Source: Limnochordia bacterium
GTDB lineage: Bacteria > Bacillota > Limnochordia > Darwinibacteriales > SLO01
Reading direction: 5' to 3'
Assembly (NCBI GenBank): GCA_007132635.1
Contig: SLOG01000033.1
Coordinates: 1 to 8,077 of the forward strand
Length of the DNA: 8,077 nt
Shown here: positions 5,770 to 8,077 of the stretch, in pieces
How the letters are laid out: every line of letters starts with the position of its first letter
Numbering within the stretch: the stretch's first letter is position 1
Position numbers and translations under genes: made by a program
The notes under the pieces: model-generated
What the model was told of the DNA's origin: nothing
Databases searched by the model: none
What the model saw: only the letters and a program-made list of their open reading frames with translations

Positions 5770-7512
5770 CTAGTAGAGGCTGCGAGGCGAGTACTTGGTA
5801 TGCAGCAGATGATGACTCTTTTCGCCTAGCGGCTCCTTAAGGAACTCCTCATATAGGGTTTTCACTGCCGGATTCTCATGGGACTTGCGCAGAGTCATTC
5901 CCTGGTCTTCACCATAAATCGCCTTGCTGCGACTGCGCCGTACTTCGTTGGTTGTCGGCCTCGGCTGGCCGCCGCCGCCAATACATCCGCCCGGACAGCT
6001 CATGATTTCGATAAAATGAAGCTCTTCCTTCCCGGATCGAACCAACTCCATGAGCTCACGAGCCTGCGAAAGGGTGTGCGCTATGGCAACCTTAACATCC
6101 AGCGCCCCACCATCATCGGGCAGCTCTAGTGTCACAGTAGCCTTTCGTATGCCCTCCATACCTCGCACCGCTTCAAAATCGAGATTGGCGAGTTCTTTCC
6201 CTGTCACAACTTCATATACGGTACGGAGTGCAGCTTCCATAACACCTCCGGTCGCTCCGAAAATGACTGCAGCCCCTGTTGAAATTCCTAATGGACTATC
6301 ATACTCCTCTTCCGGAAGTGCTGAGAAGTCGATACCCGCCTGGGTTATCATCTGAGCCAACTCCCGAGTTGTCAGGACCGCATCAACATCGGTATATCCA
6401 CTGGAGTTCATCTCAGGACGGTTAGCCTCGAATTTCTTGGCGGTACAGGGCATGACGGAGACCGAGAACACCTGGCTCGGGTCCACTCCTGCTTTCTCTG
6501 GATAGTACGTTTTCGCGAGGGCACCAAACATCTGCTGTGGGGATTTGCATGTTGACAGGTGATCTAACAGATCCGGAAAATAGTGTTCCATGAACTTGAT
6601 CCAACCGGGACTACACGATGTCATCATAGGCAGCTTGCCGCCATTCTTTATCCGAGACAGCAGTTCATGACCTTCCTCGAGTATCGTAAGGTCAGCTGTG
6701 AAATCCGTATCAAAAACGCGATCAAAACCCAACCGCCGCAGGGCAGTGACCATACGCTTCGTATTGCTGCTGCCAAGAGGCATTCCCAAGTCCTCGCCCA
6801 ACGCGACGCGAACAGCAGGCGCCGTCTGCACAACCACATGTTTCTGGGGATCGGCAAGAGCTTGCCACACTCTATCCGTGTCGTCTTTCTCTCGCAGCGC
6901 CCCAACAGGACACACTTGGATGCACTGGCCACAGAGGACACAAGGTACATCCGTCAGCGAGCGGTTTAACCCCGTACTGACCACCGAATCGTAGCCACGG
7001 TTGACCGTCGACAAGATACCGATACCTTGAGTGACGGTACAGGCCTCAATACAGCGGCGGCAGTTTATACATTTATCGGGGTCGCGTACAACCGCCCCGG
7101 ATGAATCATCGATGGGCAAATGACGCTCGTCTCTCGGAAAGGCAACGTCTCGTATGCCCAACTCGTGGGTGATGTCCTGCAGATCACAACGTGTGTTACG
7201 CTCGCAGATCAAACAGTCTTGAGGGTGATGGGCCAAGAGTAGTTCGACCACAGTCCGCCGCGCTTCCAGCACCTTGGGAGTGCGAGTGCCGATGACCATC
7301 CCGTCACTCACGGGAAACGCACAAGCTGGCTGCAGCACGCGGCTTCCTTCCACTTCCACGACACACACGCGACAATTTGCCTTAATCGACTGATCAGGAT
7401 GTTGACACAGGGTAGGTATCTGCACCCCGGCCTTCTCTGCAGCCTCAAGAACCGTGCTCCCCGAACCCACTTCCACTGTCTTTCTATCTATTGTTACCTT
7501 GACGGTATCCAT
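5770..7512 (-). CDS. hydA: [FeFe] hydrogenase catalytic subunit, NAD(P)-linked multimeric type (HydA/HndD-like)
   Basis: Catalyses H2 oxidation or proton reduction at the H-cluster in the cytoplasm, exchanging electrons with a NuoE/NuoF-like diaphorase. The 580 residues show the full group A domain order. A [2Fe-2S] domain has Cys36, 47, 50 and 64. A His-Cys3 [4Fe-4S] site has His96, Cys100, 103 and 109. Two [4Fe-4S] ferredoxin motifs have Cys148/151/154/158 and Cys191/194/197/201. The H domain has L1 TSCSPGW (298-304), L2 MPCTAKKFE (354-362) and L3 EIMSCPGGCIGG (502-513). L1 differs from the textbook TSCCPxW by Ser301. The proton path residues EExxE (279-283), Arg287 and Ser320 appear kept. 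The end, LLHTKYSPRSLY, is the normal small-domain tail, so the gene is complete. The start ATG at 7512 follows GAGGAGGAG at 6 bases. It lies 24 bases after the HydB-like gene and one base before the importer permease. HydA versus HndD naming is by similarity only. Confidence 0.95.
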   Translation of the reverse strand: MDTVKVTIDRKTVEVGSGSTVLEAAEKAGVQIPTLCQHPDQSIKANCRVCVVEVEGSRVLQPACAFPVSDGMVIGTRTPKVLEARRTVVELLLAHHPQDCLICERNTRCDLQDITHELGIRDVAFPRDERHLPIDDSSGAVVRDPDKCINCRRCIEACTVTQGIGILSTVNRGYDSVVSTGLNRSLTDVPCVLCGQCIQVCPVGALREKDDTDRVWQALADPQKHVVVQTAPAVRVALGEDLGMPLGSSNTKRMVTALRRLGFDRVFDTDFTADLTILEEGHELLSRIKNGGKLPMMTSCSPGWIKFMEHYFPDLLDHLSTCKSPQQMFGALAKTYYPEKAGVDPSQVFSVSVMPCTAKKFEANRPEMNSSGYTDVDAVLTTRELAQMITQAGIDFSALPEEEYDSPLGISTGAAVIFGATGGVMEAALRTVYEVVTGKELANLDFEAVRGMEGIRKATVTLELPDDGGALDVKVAIAHTLSQARELMELVRSGKEELHFIEIMSCPGGCIGGGGQPRPTTNEVRRSRSKAIYGEDQGMTLRKSHENPAVKTLYEEFLKEPLGEKSHHLLHTKYSPRSLY

Positions 7513-7536
7513 GTTTAACTCCTCCTCACTGACCGC

Positions 7537-8077
7537 TTAATGGCAGACTCCAGCCGGACAGCGAGCATTGAGATGCTCGCGGTACTCATCGGCAAAGAAA
7601 TTCAGCATGCTTAACACTGGCACCGGAGCCGTCTGTCCCAAACCGCACAACGATGCCTGCTGCATGGTGCGGCAGAGTCTAAGCATGGTATCGATATCCT
7701 GTTCTACTGCGGTACCTTCAACCACTTTGCTGATCAACCGGTATAAGGCCATCGTACCTTCGCGGCAAGGTGTGCATTTTCCACACGACTCATGGGCGAA
7801 AAATTTGACGAAGTTCTTAGCCAGGTCGACGACACAGTGTGTATCGTCCACCACGAGCAGAGCCCCAGAACCTAGAGCGGTTCCGACCTCTTGCAGATTA
7901 GGAATGTCCATCGGCACATCCAGATGGGATGATGAGATACAACCACCCGAGGTGCCGCCTGTCTGGGCCATCTTGAAACGGCGACCGTTTGGAATCCCGC
8001 CACCGATGTCATAGATGATCTCGCGTAAGGTCATGCCCATGGGTACCTCAATAAGTCCACTATTAACAATGTTTCCG
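7537..8077 (-). CDS. hydB: NADH-binding flavoprotein subunit of the hydrogenase (HydB/HndC/NuoF-like), 3' part
   Basis: The diaphorase subunit that oxidises or reduces NAD(P) with FMN and passes electrons over a [4Fe-4S] cluster to HydA. The last 179 residues are in the window and the frame is open to the right edge; the gene's start lies outside. Visible features are GNIVNSGLIEVPMGMTLRE, the NuoF-type region GGTSGGC, and the N3-cluster motif ESCGKCTPCREG (Cys codons near 7785, 7776 and 7767) with the fourth ligand in SLCGLGQ (near 7647). The protein ends at HLNARCPAGVCH and a TAA. HydB and HndC homologues usually continue past this Cys-rich point into a C-terminal two-cluster ferredoxin domain, which is absent here. 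The next 24 bases contain only the ribosome binding site of hydA. A NuoE/HydC-like gene is expected upstream. Confidence 0.92.
   Translation of the reverse strand, partial: GNIVNSGLIEVPMGMTLREIIYDIGGGIPNGRRFKMAQTGGTSGGCISSSHLDVPMDIPNLQEVGTALGSGALLVVDDTHCVVDLAKNFVKFFAHESCGKCTPCREGTMALYRLISKVVEGTAVEQDIDTMLRLCRTMQQASLCGLGQTAPVPVLSMLNFFADEYREHLNARCPAGVCH

Noticed and set aside
6583..6994. Plus-strand open frames opposite hydA
   Set aside because: Antisense shadows; the minus-strand frame has all the Fe-S and H-cluster motifs.

Overview
The window reads as chromosomal DNA of an anaerobic, H2-metabolising Gram-positive bacterium, most likely a Bacillota/Clostridia-type lineage. The reasons are a multi-domain NAD-linked [FeFe] hydrogenase beside a NuoF/HydB-type flavoprotein, strong GGAGG-type ribosome binding sites, sigma-A-type promoters, and tRNA genes with encoded CCA ends. 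No species can be named from the sequence. No transposase, phage gene, CRISPR array or insertion sequence is visible.

Layout. (1) 1-629, minus strand: the 5' part of the trigger factor gene (tig), running off the left edge. (2) 630-1048: about 420 bases without a convincing protein gene. It holds a probable structured RNA or attenuator (about 842-1012, minus strand), a second hairpin with a T-run, and the tig leader. (3) 1049-1226: tRNA-Leu(UAG) and tRNA-Lys(UUU) on the minus strand, driven by a near-consensus promoter at 1240-1268. (4) 1302-3390, plus strand: a divergent promoter followed by rodA (cell-wall elongation glycosyltransferase) and a diacylglycerol-kinase-type lipid kinase, 12 bases apart. 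(5) 3382-8077, minus strand: one tightly packed set of genes. It enters from the right with the 3' part of a HydB/NuoF-like diaphorase subunit, then the [FeFe] hydrogenase catalytic subunit, then the permease, ATPase and substrate-binding protein of a NitT/TauT-type ABC importer.

How the genes work together. HydB and HydA should form an NAD(H)-dependent, cytoplasmic hydrogenase: electrons pass between NADH on the FMN/Fe-S diaphorase and the H-cluster of HydA through its N-terminal Fe-S domains. A NuoE/HydC-like subunit is expected just outside the right edge. The importer follows HydA with only one base between stop and start. The permease then overlaps the ATPase by 32 bases, and the ATPase stop overlaps the probable start of the binding protein by one base. 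Hydrogenase and importer are therefore probably co-transcribed and translationally coupled, although the imported compound cannot be read from the sequence.

Points most worth a second look: the rod-like RNA between tRNA-Leu and tig with a mutually exclusive terminator pairing; a probable ATT start codon for the binding protein; a serine in the H-cluster loop where the textbook motif has a second cysteine; a HydB that stops right after a Cys-rich hinge and lacks the usual C-terminal ferredoxin domain; and the hydrogenase-importer coupling itself.
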